Assembly: GCA_964521255.1 (NCBI GenBank)
Contig: CAZFRM010000001.1
Location: forward strand, 434,001 to 498,000
Direction: 5' to 3'
Source: ZC4RG29 sp964521255
GTDB lineage: Bacteria; Bacteroidota; Bacteroidia; Cytophagales; Cyclobacteriaceae
Length of the DNA stretch: 64,000 bases
Shown: positions 42,200 through 50,322 of the stretch, piece after piece
How positions within the stretch are numbered: position 1 is the first letter of the stretch
How the letters are laid out: every line of letters starts with the position of its first letter
Made by a program: the position numbers and the translations under genes
The notes under the pieces: generated by a model
What the model was told of the DNA's origin: nothing
Databases searched by the model: none
Seen by the model: only the letters and a program-made list of their open reading frames with translations

Positions 42200-42985
42200 C
42201 TAATTTATTTCAAAATTCAATATCCCTTTCTCACCAGGCTTTCCGTTCGGACCATCATTTCCGCTTAGCCCCTTTACTCCATTTTTTTTATTCGGGGCTA
42301 ACCCAGGTGGACCAGCGTATCCTTTTCGTCCACCAAAACCGAAATGGCCGCCACCATTTCTCAATATCAAATGTTTACTCATCATCACTCTCACATCTGA
42401 ACATCTTAAACAATTGACAAAGAGGATACCCCCATTGCCTCCATTACCACCGCTTCCTCCATTACCACCGTTGCCGCCGTCTCCGCCTTTGCAATGAATG
42501 GTTCCGGAACTACCTCCGCCTCCGTTACCACCATTGCCGCCTTTGCCTCCTGATCCTCCTGTTAAATCAACAAAAAATTTTCCTTTGAGATGTAGCTCAT
42601 CAAAATATAAGTAAAGATTGAGTCCGTTAACACCATCAAGACCCTTTACCCCATTGCGCGCAGTTTCTCCATTTTGACAAGGACCCGAAGGCACATTTCC
42701 ATCACGACCATTCCGGCCTGCGGCTCCATCAACACCTCGTCCTTCTATTATGCAATCCTTTCCGATAATCGCTACCTGGGCCCTTATATAATTTTCCTTC
42801 TTAAGCTGATTTAATTTTATTTTGGACGAATCCCTCATTATAAGCGTATCTGCAACCAGAATATCGGAGTTAACAATTTCAAAAACCTCACCTGATTTGA
42901 TTTCTAATTTGCTGATACGAACCTGAGCAGATACTGCCAATGAGCTACATAAAATCAGTATAACAGCGTACGAGAAAAGTTTCAT
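42200..42985 (-). CDS. Secreted glycine-rich collagen-like protein
   Basis: A 261-residue exported protein with a signal peptide (1-20, SSLAVSAQ). A short beta-rich part (20-85) has DSSKIKLNQLKKENYIRAQVAIIGKDC. It is followed by G-x-y-like repeats: GAAGRNGRDGN and GVKGLDGVNG, then a poly-GGNGG region (about 140-190) and a final GPNGKPGEKG tail. The repeats mix collagen-like triplets with GGx repeats and contain scattered cysteines (CQNG, CKGG, CLRCS). No anchoring motif is seen. It lies immediately upstream of recJ. Function unknown; it may form a surface or matrix fibre. Confidence 0.7.
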   Translation of the reverse strand: MKLFSYAVILILCSSLAVSAQVRISKLEIKSGEVFEIVNSDILVADTLIMRDSSKIKLNQLKKENYIRAQVAIIGKDCIIEGRGVDGAAGRNGRDGNVPSGPCQNGETARNGVKGLDGVNGLNLYLYFDELHLKGKFFVDLTGGSGGKGGNGGNGGGGSSGTIHCKGGDGGNGGNGGSGGNGGNGGILFVNCLRCSDVRVMMSKHLILRNGGGHFGFGGRKGYAGPPGLAPNKKNGVKGLSGNDGPNGKPGEKGILNFEIN

Positions 42986-43043
42986 CGCATTAAAGCTAAC
43001 TAAAGACTTTTAACTACTGACATAGATGAAATGTTTTCAGCAC

Positions 43044-43071
43044 AAAAAAAAAGCAGCACATCTGTACTGCC
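43044..43071 (-). terminator. Terminator of the SPOR-domain gene
   Basis: On the minus strand an 8-bp stem (GCAGTACA / TGTGCTGC, loop GAT, one G-T pair) is followed by nine T residues. It lies 25 bp after the stop at 43096. Confidence 0.8.
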
Positions 43072-43095
43072 TTGATTTATATCTTAAGATATCGT

Positions 43096-43728
43096 TTAAT
43101 TAGTGCTTTGCGTAGGTTTTTCAGTTGCGACACCTTCGAGAACGTCTTTAATTTCAACCCGCATTCCGTCTCTGTAAGGAACTATCCATGCATCTTTTAC
43201 GCCCATGTCCCGCATATATTTTTTAAACGTATCAGCTTCCCAATAATCGCGGAATACTCCGATTGTATATCGATGTGATCCATCTTCACTTTTTTCGCCA
43301 CCAAAATTCGGATTGTTTTCAAAATACTTGGAGAGGTCCTTATTACGAAAGGCTCCAATCTGAACTTTAAAAACTACCCCCTTTGAATAATCCATTGGAC
43401 TTGGATTTTCCCTCTGCTGCGTTAATTCTGCGCGGGCAGCTGTTAGCTGACTTTGTGCCTGGGTGAGTTGATCTTCCAGCTCAGCAATGCGTGCATCTTT
43501 GCTGCTCATTGCCGATTGCAATTGGCTCACCTGTTGATTAAGTGATGACACACGGCTATCCGCAGTTTGTTTGTCTTCTTCAAGTTGCTTCAGGTTAGCC
43601 GGGGTCTTTGCATATTGCTTGGCCTTTTTCTTCCATTCCTTTTTCTCCGACTTGGAGAGTTGGCTATAGCCTACATGTGAGGCAAAAAACAAAGCCAAGC
43701 AGAAGAGGAGTATCAGTTGGTTTTTCAT
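43096..43728 (-). CDS. Exported coiled-coil protein with SPOR domain
   Basis: About 210 residues from the ATG at 43728; an upstream ATG at 43788 adds 20 residues before the signal peptide. The signal peptide (MKNQLILLFCLALFFASHVGYSQ) is followed by a lysine-rich helix, a coiled coil (about 50-110, LEEDKQTADSRVSSLNQQVSQLQS) and a C-terminal SPOR-like domain (about 120-200, VFKVQIGAFRNKDLSKYFENNPNF, YTIGVFRDYWEADTFKKYM). SPOR domains bind denuded glycan strands of peptidoglycan. Single gene. Confidence 0.85.
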   Translation of the reverse strand: MKNQLILLFCLALFFASHVGYSQLSKSEKKEWKKKAKQYAKTPANLKQLEEDKQTADSRVSSLNQQVSQLQSAMSSKDARIAELEDQLTQAQSQLTAARAELTQQRENPSPMDYSKGVVFKVQIGAFRNKDLSKYFENNPNFGGEKSEDGSHRYTIGVFRDYWEADTFKKYMRDMGVKDAWIVPYRDGMRVEIKDVLEGVATEKPTQSTN

Positions 43729-43824
43729 TGAGATAAGAGCGTTAAGTTTAAAAAGTGAAATAAAAGTAAATAAATATTTTGAAATCAACCAGAGATTAGG
43801 TCTACGGAATACGAAATCCTTCCG

Positions 43825-45222
43825 TTAATCAAGGCTGCCTACCATTTTCTCTGGTCTTACCCATTGATCAAATTGTTCAGAAGTTAATAAGCCCAACTCG
43901 ACAGCTGCTTCGCGTAGGGTCTTGTTTTCCTTGTGGGCCTTCTTAGCAATCCTGGCAGCATTCTCATAGCCAATATGAGTGTTTAATGCCGTTACCAGCA
44001 TTAGTGAATTTTCCAGGTGTTGTTGTATTACCGCTAAATTTGGTTCGATTCCAAGAGCACATTTTTCGTTAAAGGAAATACATGCATCGCCGATCAGTCT
44101 TGCCGACTGAAGTACATTCGCGGCAATCAATGGTTTAAAAACATTCAATTCAAAATGGCCATTGCTTCCTCCTATTGACACGGCCACATCATTACCTATA
44201 ACCTGTGCGCATACCATAGTCAGAGCTTCCGGCTGCGTGGGATTTACTTTACCTGGCATAATAGACGAGCCGGGTTCATTATCAGGAATAATTATTTCTC
44301 CTATCCCGCATCGTGGTCCTGAACTCAGCATTCGAATATCATTGGCAATCTTCATTAACGCTATTGCCGATCTCTTTAATGCGCCTGATAATTCAACCAT
44401 TGCATCGTGGGCCGCTAAAGATTCAAATTTATTGGGAGCTGTTATAAAAGGATAACCTGTTAACTCAGCAATTTTTCTGGCGACGAGCACGTCATACCCT
44501 TTTGGTGTATTTAATCCAGTACCTACTGCTGTTCCTCCTAAGGCGAGTTCACGCACTACTTCCAAAGCGTTCCGAATTGCTCTCAAACTATTATCAATCT
44601 GTTGAACATAACCTGAAAACTCCTGACCTAAAGTGAGGGGTGTAGCATCCATAAAATGAGTGCGACCCGTTTTTACAATTTCTTTAAACTTGTTAGCCTT
44701 AGCGGCAAGCGTATCCCGCAAGCTGATCATTCCGGAAATTGTAATTTCAGTAACCTGTTTATACGCTGCGATATGCATAGCAGTAGGGAAAGTATCATTA
44801 GACGATTGTGATTTGTTAACATCATCATTGGGATGCAACACTTTTTTCTCATCCGTTAGTTTACCCCCTTGAAGCACATGTGCGCGGTAAGCTATTACCT
44901 CATTTACATTCATATTACTTTGCGTGCCTGATCCGGTTTGCCAGATCACTAAAGGAAATTGTTCATCCAGTTTACCCGCGAGAATTTCATCACAAACTTG
45001 TCCGATAAGATCATTCTTTTCCTTAGCAAGCACACCAAGTTCACAATTTGCCATTGCTGCTGCTTTCTTGAGGTACGCAAAAGCATAGATAATTTCTATA
45101 GGCATACTGGCCGGGGCACCTATTTTAAAATTATTCCGTGAACGCTCCGTTTGTGCTCCCCAATACTTATCAGCGGGAACATAAACTTCTCCCATGGTAT
45201 CTTTTTCGATGCGGCTATTCAT
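43825..45222 (-). CDS. fumC: Class II fumarate hydratase
   Basis: A 465-residue, iron-independent fumarase of the TCA cycle (fumarate to malate). The family signature GSSIMPGKVNP, TGSGTQSNMNVNEVIA, GRTHFMDATPLTLGQEFSGY and HPNDDVNKSQSSNDTFPTAMH are all present. The catalytic serine lies in the SS-x-MPxKxN loop. Normal length. It is separated from the PorE-like gene by that gene's terminator. Confidence 0.97.
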   Translation of the reverse strand: MNSRIEKDTMGEVYVPADKYWGAQTERSRNNFKIGAPASMPIEIIYAFAYLKKAAAMANCELGVLAKEKNDLIGQVCDEILAGKLDEQFPLVIWQTGSGTQSNMNVNEVIAYRAHVLQGGKLTDEKKVLHPNDDVNKSQSSNDTFPTAMHIAAYKQVTEITISGMISLRDTLAAKANKFKEIVKTGRTHFMDATPLTLGQEFSGYVQQIDNSLRAIRNALEVVRELALGGTAVGTGLNTPKGYDVLVARKIAELTGYPFITAPNKFESLAAHDAMVELSGALKRSAIALMKIANDIRMLSSGPRCGIGEIIIPDNEPGSSIMPGKVNPTQPEALTMVCAQVIGNDVAVSIGGSNGHFELNVFKPLIAANVLQSARLIGDACISFNEKCALGIEPNLAVIQQHLENSLMLVTALNTHIGYENAARIAKKAHKENKTLREAAVELGLLTSEQFDQWVRPEKMVGSLD

Positions 45223-45267
45223 ATGTGTTTCTTAAAATTCAGGCGATAAAATTAGAAAGCGACAAAC

Positions 45268-45291
45268 AAAAAGCCGGATAAATCCGGCTTT
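45268..45291 (-). terminator. Terminator of the PorE-like gene
   Basis: On the minus strand a 10-bp stem (AAAGCCGGAT / ATCCGGCTTT, loop of 2 nt) is followed by a T-rich stretch. It lies 24 bp after the stop at 45315. Confidence 0.85.
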
Positions 45292-45314
45292 ATTTTCTTA
45301 GTATTCTGAAATTA

Positions 45315-47357
45315 TCAATCTCTGAAGTATTTATCCTCATCAAACTCATCGCGTTGCCCGGTCTCTTCTTCAAGCGTTTTGGGTACAACGCCAACTTCAA
45401 GAATCTTAAACTCAGTGCGGCGATTCTTGGCGCGTCCGGCAGGATTATCAGTACCATCTGGATTTGTATTCCGGGCAATAGGTTGCCCCTCACCGTATCC
45501 TTTTGCTACTAATCTATCGGGGGATATTCCCTTACCTATAAGATATCTTACCGTTGATTCTGCTCTTCTTTTTGAAAGATCAATGTTGTATTCAAAACTT
45601 GCTATGCTGTCCGTATGGGATCCCATCTCAACTTTAATTTCAGGATTATCTTTCAGCAGCTGGGCAAGCTTATCGAGCTCAATGGCAGATTCGGGTTTTA
45701 TATCTGTGCTGTCAAATCCAAAATAAATATTTTCCAAAACGAATTTTTCATTAACAGCCTTTCTGTCCAATATCATGGTAGTATCAAGCGTGATATTTGT
45801 TACCAGATCTTTTAACGTTGTTGGATCCACGCCCCGGCCACGCGTTGTATAAACCTGACGCCTGGTTAGAAACCCATCAGACTCAGCAATCAAATTATAA
45901 TCTTCATTGTCATAAACTCTAAATAGAAACTTACCATCATTACCGGATATATAGTCTTGCATCACTTCATTTCCGGCCCCCATCAGCGTGACACGTGTAT
46001 TCGGAAGTATTTCAAGTTTTTGTTCTTTATTCCTGAAGTATGTTATCCCCTGCAGGTAATAGTTAACAACTTTCAAATTTGGGTCTTCATTGACGAAAGT
46101 GTAAATATCATCGTCACCTTTTCCTCCTTCCCTGTTGGAAGTGAAAAAACCACGGTCTGGTCTAAAGAGAAAAATACCAAAATCGTCTCCGGTCGAATTC
46201 ATAGGTTGACCAAGGTTCTCAATGACATTCTTCCCGTTCTTTCTGGTAACAACAAACAGATCAAGACCTCCATATCCAGGATGTCCATCTGATGCAAAAT
46301 ATAGTTTGCCATCGTCTGAAACATAAGGAAACATTTCATTGCCAGGAGTATTGATTTCCGGGCCTAGATTTCTCACGCGTGTAAATCTTCCCCGCGAGTC
46401 CATCACGGCTGAATAGATATCAGTGCCTCCCATTGCATCTCTGCCTTTCCGGTTAGAGGCAAAGTACAAAGTCCTTCCATCCGGACTAAAGTTAGGAGAT
46501 GAATCCCAGCTAAAGTTTTTCCCTACCGGGTCAGTTTCGTCTTTATATTGAGTATTAACCGGAGCATTAACTTTTGTTGGTTCTGACCACGCGTTATTTC
46601 TAAATCTGGATAAGTAAAGATCTACATCTACTCCTCCATTTTTTTTGCTGGTATTGCCGCGTCCAAATACCATTAACTTACCATCCGGTGAAAATGTAAT
46701 ACATCCTTCATTTCGAATGGGATCATTGATAATGGATGGAAGAGCTGTTATTGTTGTTATATCTACATTAGCTCCCCTGGTAGCGACTTTGTAAATATCG
46801 GAGTAGGGTGCACCTGTTGCCTCGTATATTTTGTGGTTGCCTCTCGTTGACGTAAAATATAATTCATTGTTTAGAAAAACTGGCGCGTACTCCGCATTAG
46901 GGGTATTGATCAATTCAAGATTCTTAATACGATAATAACTTTCTTTAGAGCTGATCCGCTCCAGGTATTTAATCCCATCCAATTCTGCACTTGCACGCTC
47001 TTTAATTGATTCTCCTTCAGCTGAATTTGCAAGTTGTTCTAACTGCTGCCTGGCCTCTTCATATTTGCCATTTGCTTTTAATGATTGAGCATAATAAAAT
47101 CGTATAGAATCTTTATTCAATCCTCCACCGCCAGCTTTCTCATAGAAAGGCTCTGCATTTTTTATGCGGTTAGATAGCCGGTAAGATTCTGCGATAAAAT
47201 AATTTGCTTTTCCGTTTTTAGGATTGTCGGAGAGTACTTTTTGATAGAGGTCAATTGAGGATTGATACTTACCCAGATTAAATGCTTTCTCCGCCTTTTT
47301 TTCAATGCTGCAGGCTGCCATAATCACAACCAGCACTATCAGTAAAAAATATCTCAT
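45315..47357 (-). CDS. PorE-like T9SS-associated lipoprotein (TPR, beta-propeller, CRD, OmpA)
   Basis: A 680-residue outer-membrane-linked lipoprotein. The lipobox MAAC places the lipidated cysteine at 16. Domains in order: TPR repeats (about 20-115, FNLGKYQSSIDLYQKVLSDNPKNGKANYF), a PD40/WD40-like beta-propeller (about 155-420, with FSPDGKLMVFG, FSPDGRTLYFASNRKGRDAMGG), a carboxypeptidase-regulatory domain (about 435-515) and a C-terminal OmpA domain (about 560-665, NIYFGFDSTDIKPES, GSHTDSIASFEYNIDLSKRRAES) that binds peptidoglycan. This order is that of PorE, which anchors the type IX secretion machine. Other T9SS genes are not visible here. Confidence 0.88.
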   Translation of the reverse strand: MRYFLLIVLVVIMAACSIEKKAEKAFNLGKYQSSIDLYQKVLSDNPKNGKANYFIAESYRLSNRIKNAEPFYEKAGGGGLNKDSIRFYYAQSLKANGKYEEARQQLEQLANSAEGESIKERASAELDGIKYLERISSKESYYRIKNLELINTPNAEYAPVFLNNELYFTSTRGNHKIYEATGAPYSDIYKVATRGANVDITTITALPSIINDPIRNEGCITFSPDGKLMVFGRGNTSKKNGGVDVDLYLSRFRNNAWSEPTKVNAPVNTQYKDETDPVGKNFSWDSSPNFSPDGRTLYFASNRKGRDAMGGTDIYSAVMDSRGRFTRVRNLGPEINTPGNEMFPYVSDDGKLYFASDGHPGYGGLDLFVVTRKNGKNVIENLGQPMNSTGDDFGIFLFRPDRGFFTSNREGGKGDDDIYTFVNEDPNLKVVNYYLQGITYFRNKEQKLEILPNTRVTLMGAGNEVMQDYISGNDGKFLFRVYDNEDYNLIAESDGFLTRRQVYTTRGRGVDPTTLKDLVTNITLDTTMILDRKAVNEKFVLENIYFGFDSTDIKPESAIELDKLAQLLKDNPEIKVEMGSHTDSIASFEYNIDLSKRRAESTVRYLIGKGISPDRLVAKGYGEGQPIARNTNPDGTDNPAGRAKNRRTEFKILEVGVVPKTLEEETGQRDEFDEDKYFRD

Positions 47358-47389
47358 AACTACATTCTTTTTACATCTTAAAAGTACAA

Positions 47390-47902
47390 CTATCCTTTTA
47401 TCGAATCAAAGTTAGGTCTCTCAATATATCGGCTTATCCAACTTTCTGAAGCTTTAAGTCTCCAGTTTTCACGGAGAGCACCTACACTATCTGCTAATGT
47501 ATTGAACGTCACAGAATCTTCATTCCACATACCTTCTTTCAATTTTTGTTTGAGTTGGTCTAGTCTGAACTGTATTATTTCACCATTTATTTCAAAAGGG
47601 ACGAGCGTACGATTGAAAAAATCTATTCCCGTCAATTTAAATATGCCCTTCATTACATTAGTTGACATGTCAATGGAGCAGCCACTTGCATCATTGACCT
47701 GTTCATTCACACCCAAAGCAACAAATCGATTCTCCAGAATAGTAAAAGAGGATTGAAGAGCAATACCATGTGCAGACCATGTTGATGTAAAACCAAATAA
47801 TTCTTTTTCAATAAGTGATCGTTCTGAACTACCTATAACCTTATCGGCCTGGTAAATCCAAATTCGCGCATTGGCGGGAAGTTCATCAAATGGGATAAAC
47901 AT
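47390..47902 (-). CDS. Conserved Bacteroidota protein, often labelled 'ABC transporter ATPase'
   Basis: A 170-residue soluble protein without Walker motifs, so the usual database name is misleading. Features are FIPFDELPANARIWIYQADKVIGSSERSLIEKEL, a beta-rich centre (TWSAHGIALQSSFTILENRFVALGV) and the C-terminal SWISRYIERPNFD. It directly follows the two iron-sulfur oxidoreductase genes (11-bp gap), an order that I recall from many Bacteroidota genomes. It may help their function. It has no signal peptide or catalytic motif that I can name. Confidence 0.75.
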   Translation of the reverse strand: MFIPFDELPANARIWIYQADKVIGSSERSLIEKELFGFTSTWSAHGIALQSSFTILENRFVALGVNEQVNDASGCSIDMSTNVMKGIFKLTGIDFFNRTLVPFEINGEIIQFRLDQLKQKLKEGMWNEDSVTFNTLADSVGALRENWRLKASESWISRYIERPNFDSIKG

Positions 47903-47912
47903 AAATACTTAT

Positions 47913-48701
47913 TTATTTTACAAAACCTTGAGCCTCGGCAATAAGTTCTGCGATATCTTTTACCTGAACGTCATTCTCCCGATTTTTATTTTTTATGCCA
48001 TCCGTTAACATTACCATGCAAAACGGACATGCCGCAGCGATGGTTGATGCACCTGTTGCCAATGCCTCTTCAATTCGTTCAACATTTACATCTTTTTTGC
48101 CTTTCTCCGGTTCTTTGAACATTTGCGCCCCTCCTGCGCCACAACATAACCCTCTTGATCGCGACCTTTTCATTTCTACAAGCTCCGCATCCAAAGTTTC
48201 CAGGATAGAACGTGGCGCTTCATAAATATTATTTGCCCTTCCTAAATAACATGAATCATGATATGTTATTTTCTTTCCGTTAAATACGCCTTCTTCCTTC
48301 ATCTTAACTTTTCCTTCATTGATCAGTTGTTGCAGGAGGGTTGAGTGATGCATTACCTCATAGTTTCCACCAAGTTCCGGATATTCATTTTTGAGTGTAT
48401 TAAAGCAATGCGGACAGGCCGTTACAATTTTCTTTACACCGTAACCATTCAACACCTGAATGTTACTCAATGCCTGCATTTGAAAAAGAAACTCATTCCC
48501 TGCTCTTCTTGCCGGGTCGCCCGTACATGATTCTTCTGTTCCCAGTACGGCAAAATTTATTTTACATGCCTCAAGTATTTGAGCAAATGCTCGTGTTACT
48601 TTTTTATAACGATCATCATATGAACCTGCACAGCCCACCCAAAAAAGTATTTCAGATGTTTCTCCTTTATTCGTTAATTCTGCAAGCGTAGGTATGTTCA
48701 T
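47913..48701 (-). CDS. (Fe-S)-binding CCG-domain oxidoreductase subunit
   Basis: About 262 residues from the ATG at 48701 (MNIPTLAEL); an ATG at 48710 adds three. It has two CCG-type cysteine clusters: FWVGCAGSYDDR, VTACPHCFNTLKNEYPEL, and then SCYLGRANNIYEAPRSIL, RGLCCGAGGAQMF, AACPFCMVMLTD. CCG domains of this kind occur in HdrB/GlpC/LutA-like subunits and bind special 4Fe-4S clusters. It is the partner of the membrane Fe-S protein upstream; the two resemble a split HdrDE-like complex. The electron donor and acceptor are unknown. Confidence 0.9.
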   Translation of the reverse strand: MNIPTLAELTNKGETSEILFWVGCAGSYDDRYKKVTRAFAQILEACKINFAVLGTEESCTGDPARRAGNEFLFQMQALSNIQVLNGYGVKKIVTACPHCFNTLKNEYPELGGNYEVMHHSTLLQQLINEGKVKMKEEGVFNGKKITYHDSCYLGRANNIYEAPRSILETLDAELVEMKRSRSRGLCCGAGGAQMFKEPEKGKKDVNVERIEEALATGASTIAAACPFCMVMLTDGIKNKNRENDVQVKDIAELIAEAQGFVK

Positions 48702-48730
48702 ACTTACCATTTAAGATACTGCTTTAATGT

Positions 48731-50035
48731 TTATTCTTTGGACCAGTTAAAGCGGTCGCCCGGTGAAAATTTCCAGGGTGCAAAATTCGTTTCGATATTT
48801 TGAAACATTGCATTCCATGATGCCGGTGAACCAGATTCTTCCATCGCTATGTAGCGCCTGAGTTCCAGTATAATTTCCAGGGGATTTATTAAGACGGGGC
48901 AGGCTTCAACACAGGCATTACAACTTGTACAAGCATTGATCTCTTCTTTGGTTATGTAATCTCCCAATAAACTTTTTCCATCATCTGTTCCTGGTTTTCC
49001 TTTACTCAGATTTATTCCAACTTCTTCCATACGATCGCGCGTGTCCATCATAATCTTTCGAGGCGAAAGTTTTTTGCCAGTAATATTTGCAGGACATTCG
49101 GCTGTACATCGCCCGCATTCTGTGCATGAATATGCTCCCATTAAAGCTGTCCAGGGAAGATCATTAATATCCTTAGCCCCGAATCGTCCCGGCTCCGCTG
49201 AGGGTGAAGCATTAGAAATTCCAAGCATTGATTTCACTTCATTTGTAACGATGGGCATGTTTGTCATTTGCCCTTGCGGGGCGATGGAAGCAAAATACGT
49301 ATTGGGAAATGCCATAAAAATATGGAGGTGCTTCGAATACGTTACATAAACGGCAAAAGCAAGAATACCAATGATGTGAAACCACCAGGCGAATCTTTCA
49401 ATGAAAACCAGCGCACTGGTATTTGCTGAATCAAATACTGGTACAATAAAAGAACTAAAAAAAAGATTTCCAGTGTATGGATAACGATCAGGAAGTCTTG
49501 CTTGCAGAATTTGATCCGTTGCATTCATGCTTAAAATTGCAAGCATCAGAACGATCTCCGTTACCAAAATTATATTTGCATCTAATCTTGGCCATGAAGT
49601 CATTTCCGTGGACCAAAATCTCTTTACTTGTAAAATGTTTCTGCGAAACAAAAAAGCCAGGCACGAGATAAGTACTCCAACCGCCAGAAACTCAAATGAA
49701 TTCATTAAAAAGTTATAAAAGCCTCCAAGAAAAGGGGCGAAAATTCTATGTTCGCCGGTTATCCCGTCAATAATAAATTCCAAAACTTCAAGGTTGATAA
49801 TAAGGAAGCCAACGTATATCAATACGTGCAGAAAGGCAGGAATAACTTTTTTAAACATTTTTTTCTGACCCAAAGCTATCAGCAAAACATTTTTCCACCG
49901 CCCCTTTTTAGGGGCAGTGATTGCAACATCTCTACCTAATAAAATATTTGATTTTATTCTTAGAATCCTTTTTCGAAGAATGATGGTAGCAGTGACTAAA
50001 GTAACAACAAAAAGTACCTGCTGTATGATCTCCAT
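48731..50035 (-). CDS. Membrane (Fe-S)-binding protein with NarI-like and ferredoxin domains
   Basis: A 434-residue protein. The N-terminal half has five or six hydrophobic helices with histidines (FLHVLIYVGFLIINLEVLEF, WWFHIIGILAFAVYVTYSKHLHIFMA), suggesting a cytochrome b/NarI-like haem domain. The C-terminal half has two 4Fe-4S motifs: CTECGRCTAECP and CTSCNACVEACP. It should pass electrons between a membrane quinone pool and the CCG subunit encoded 29 bp downstream. It faces tRNA-Phe with opposite transcription. Confidence 0.9.
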   Translation of the reverse strand: MEIIQQVLFVVTLVTATIILRKRILRIKSNILLGRDVAITAPKKGRWKNVLLIALGQKKMFKKVIPAFLHVLIYVGFLIINLEVLEFIIDGITGEHRIFAPFLGGFYNFLMNSFEFLAVGVLISCLAFLFRRNILQVKRFWSTEMTSWPRLDANIILVTEIVLMLAILSMNATDQILQARLPDRYPYTGNLFFSSFIVPVFDSANTSALVFIERFAWWFHIIGILAFAVYVTYSKHLHIFMAFPNTYFASIAPQGQMTNMPIVTNEVKSMLGISNASPSAEPGRFGAKDINDLPWTALMGAYSCTECGRCTAECPANITGKKLSPRKIMMDTRDRMEEVGINLSKGKPGTDDGKSLLGDYITKEEINACTSCNACVEACPVLINPLEIILELRRYIAMEESGSPASWNAMFQNIETNFAPWKFSPGDRFNWSKE

Positions 50036-50054
50036 TAGAACTGTATTTTTAAAT

Positions 50055-50085
50055 TTTGCATGGAATCCAAAATTACATACTTTTG
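50055..50085 (+). promoter_or_regulatory. Bacteroidota-type sigma-A promoter of tRNA-Phe
   Basis: TTTG at 50055-50058, exactly 19 bp, then TACTTTTG at 50078-50085. It lies 32 bp before the tRNA. Confidence 0.78.
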
Positions 50086-50117
50086 TGCCCCTATAATACC
50101 ACTTATATAGGCATTTT

Positions 50118-50190
50118 GGTGATGTAGCTCAGTTGGTAGAGCAAAGGACTGAAAATCCTTGTGTCGGCGGTTCGATTCCGTCCATCACCA
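50118..50190 (+). tRNA. tRNA-Phe(GAA)
   Basis: A 73-nt cloverleaf. Acceptor GGTGATG/CATCACC, D-arm AGCTCAGTTGGTAGAGC, anticodon loop CTGAAAA (anticodon GAA) with stem AAGGA/TCCTT, T-loop TTCGATT. CCA beyond the discriminator is not encoded. Confidence 0.96.
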
Positions 50191-50322
50191 CATTTTAAGT
50201 CTCCCGGGTACATTCTCCCCATTTTTATTTTCAGTTAAAAATTCAACGTTCAATTTTAGCTTATTTAGTTAAAACAATCATTTTCTTTGTCTTTATGTTT
50301 GAGAATCGACCAGGCATGATAA

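Noticed and set aside
42420..42580. Short tandem repeats considered as a CRISPR-like or regulatory array
   Set aside because: They are the glycine codon repeats of the collagen-like protein; there are no spacers.
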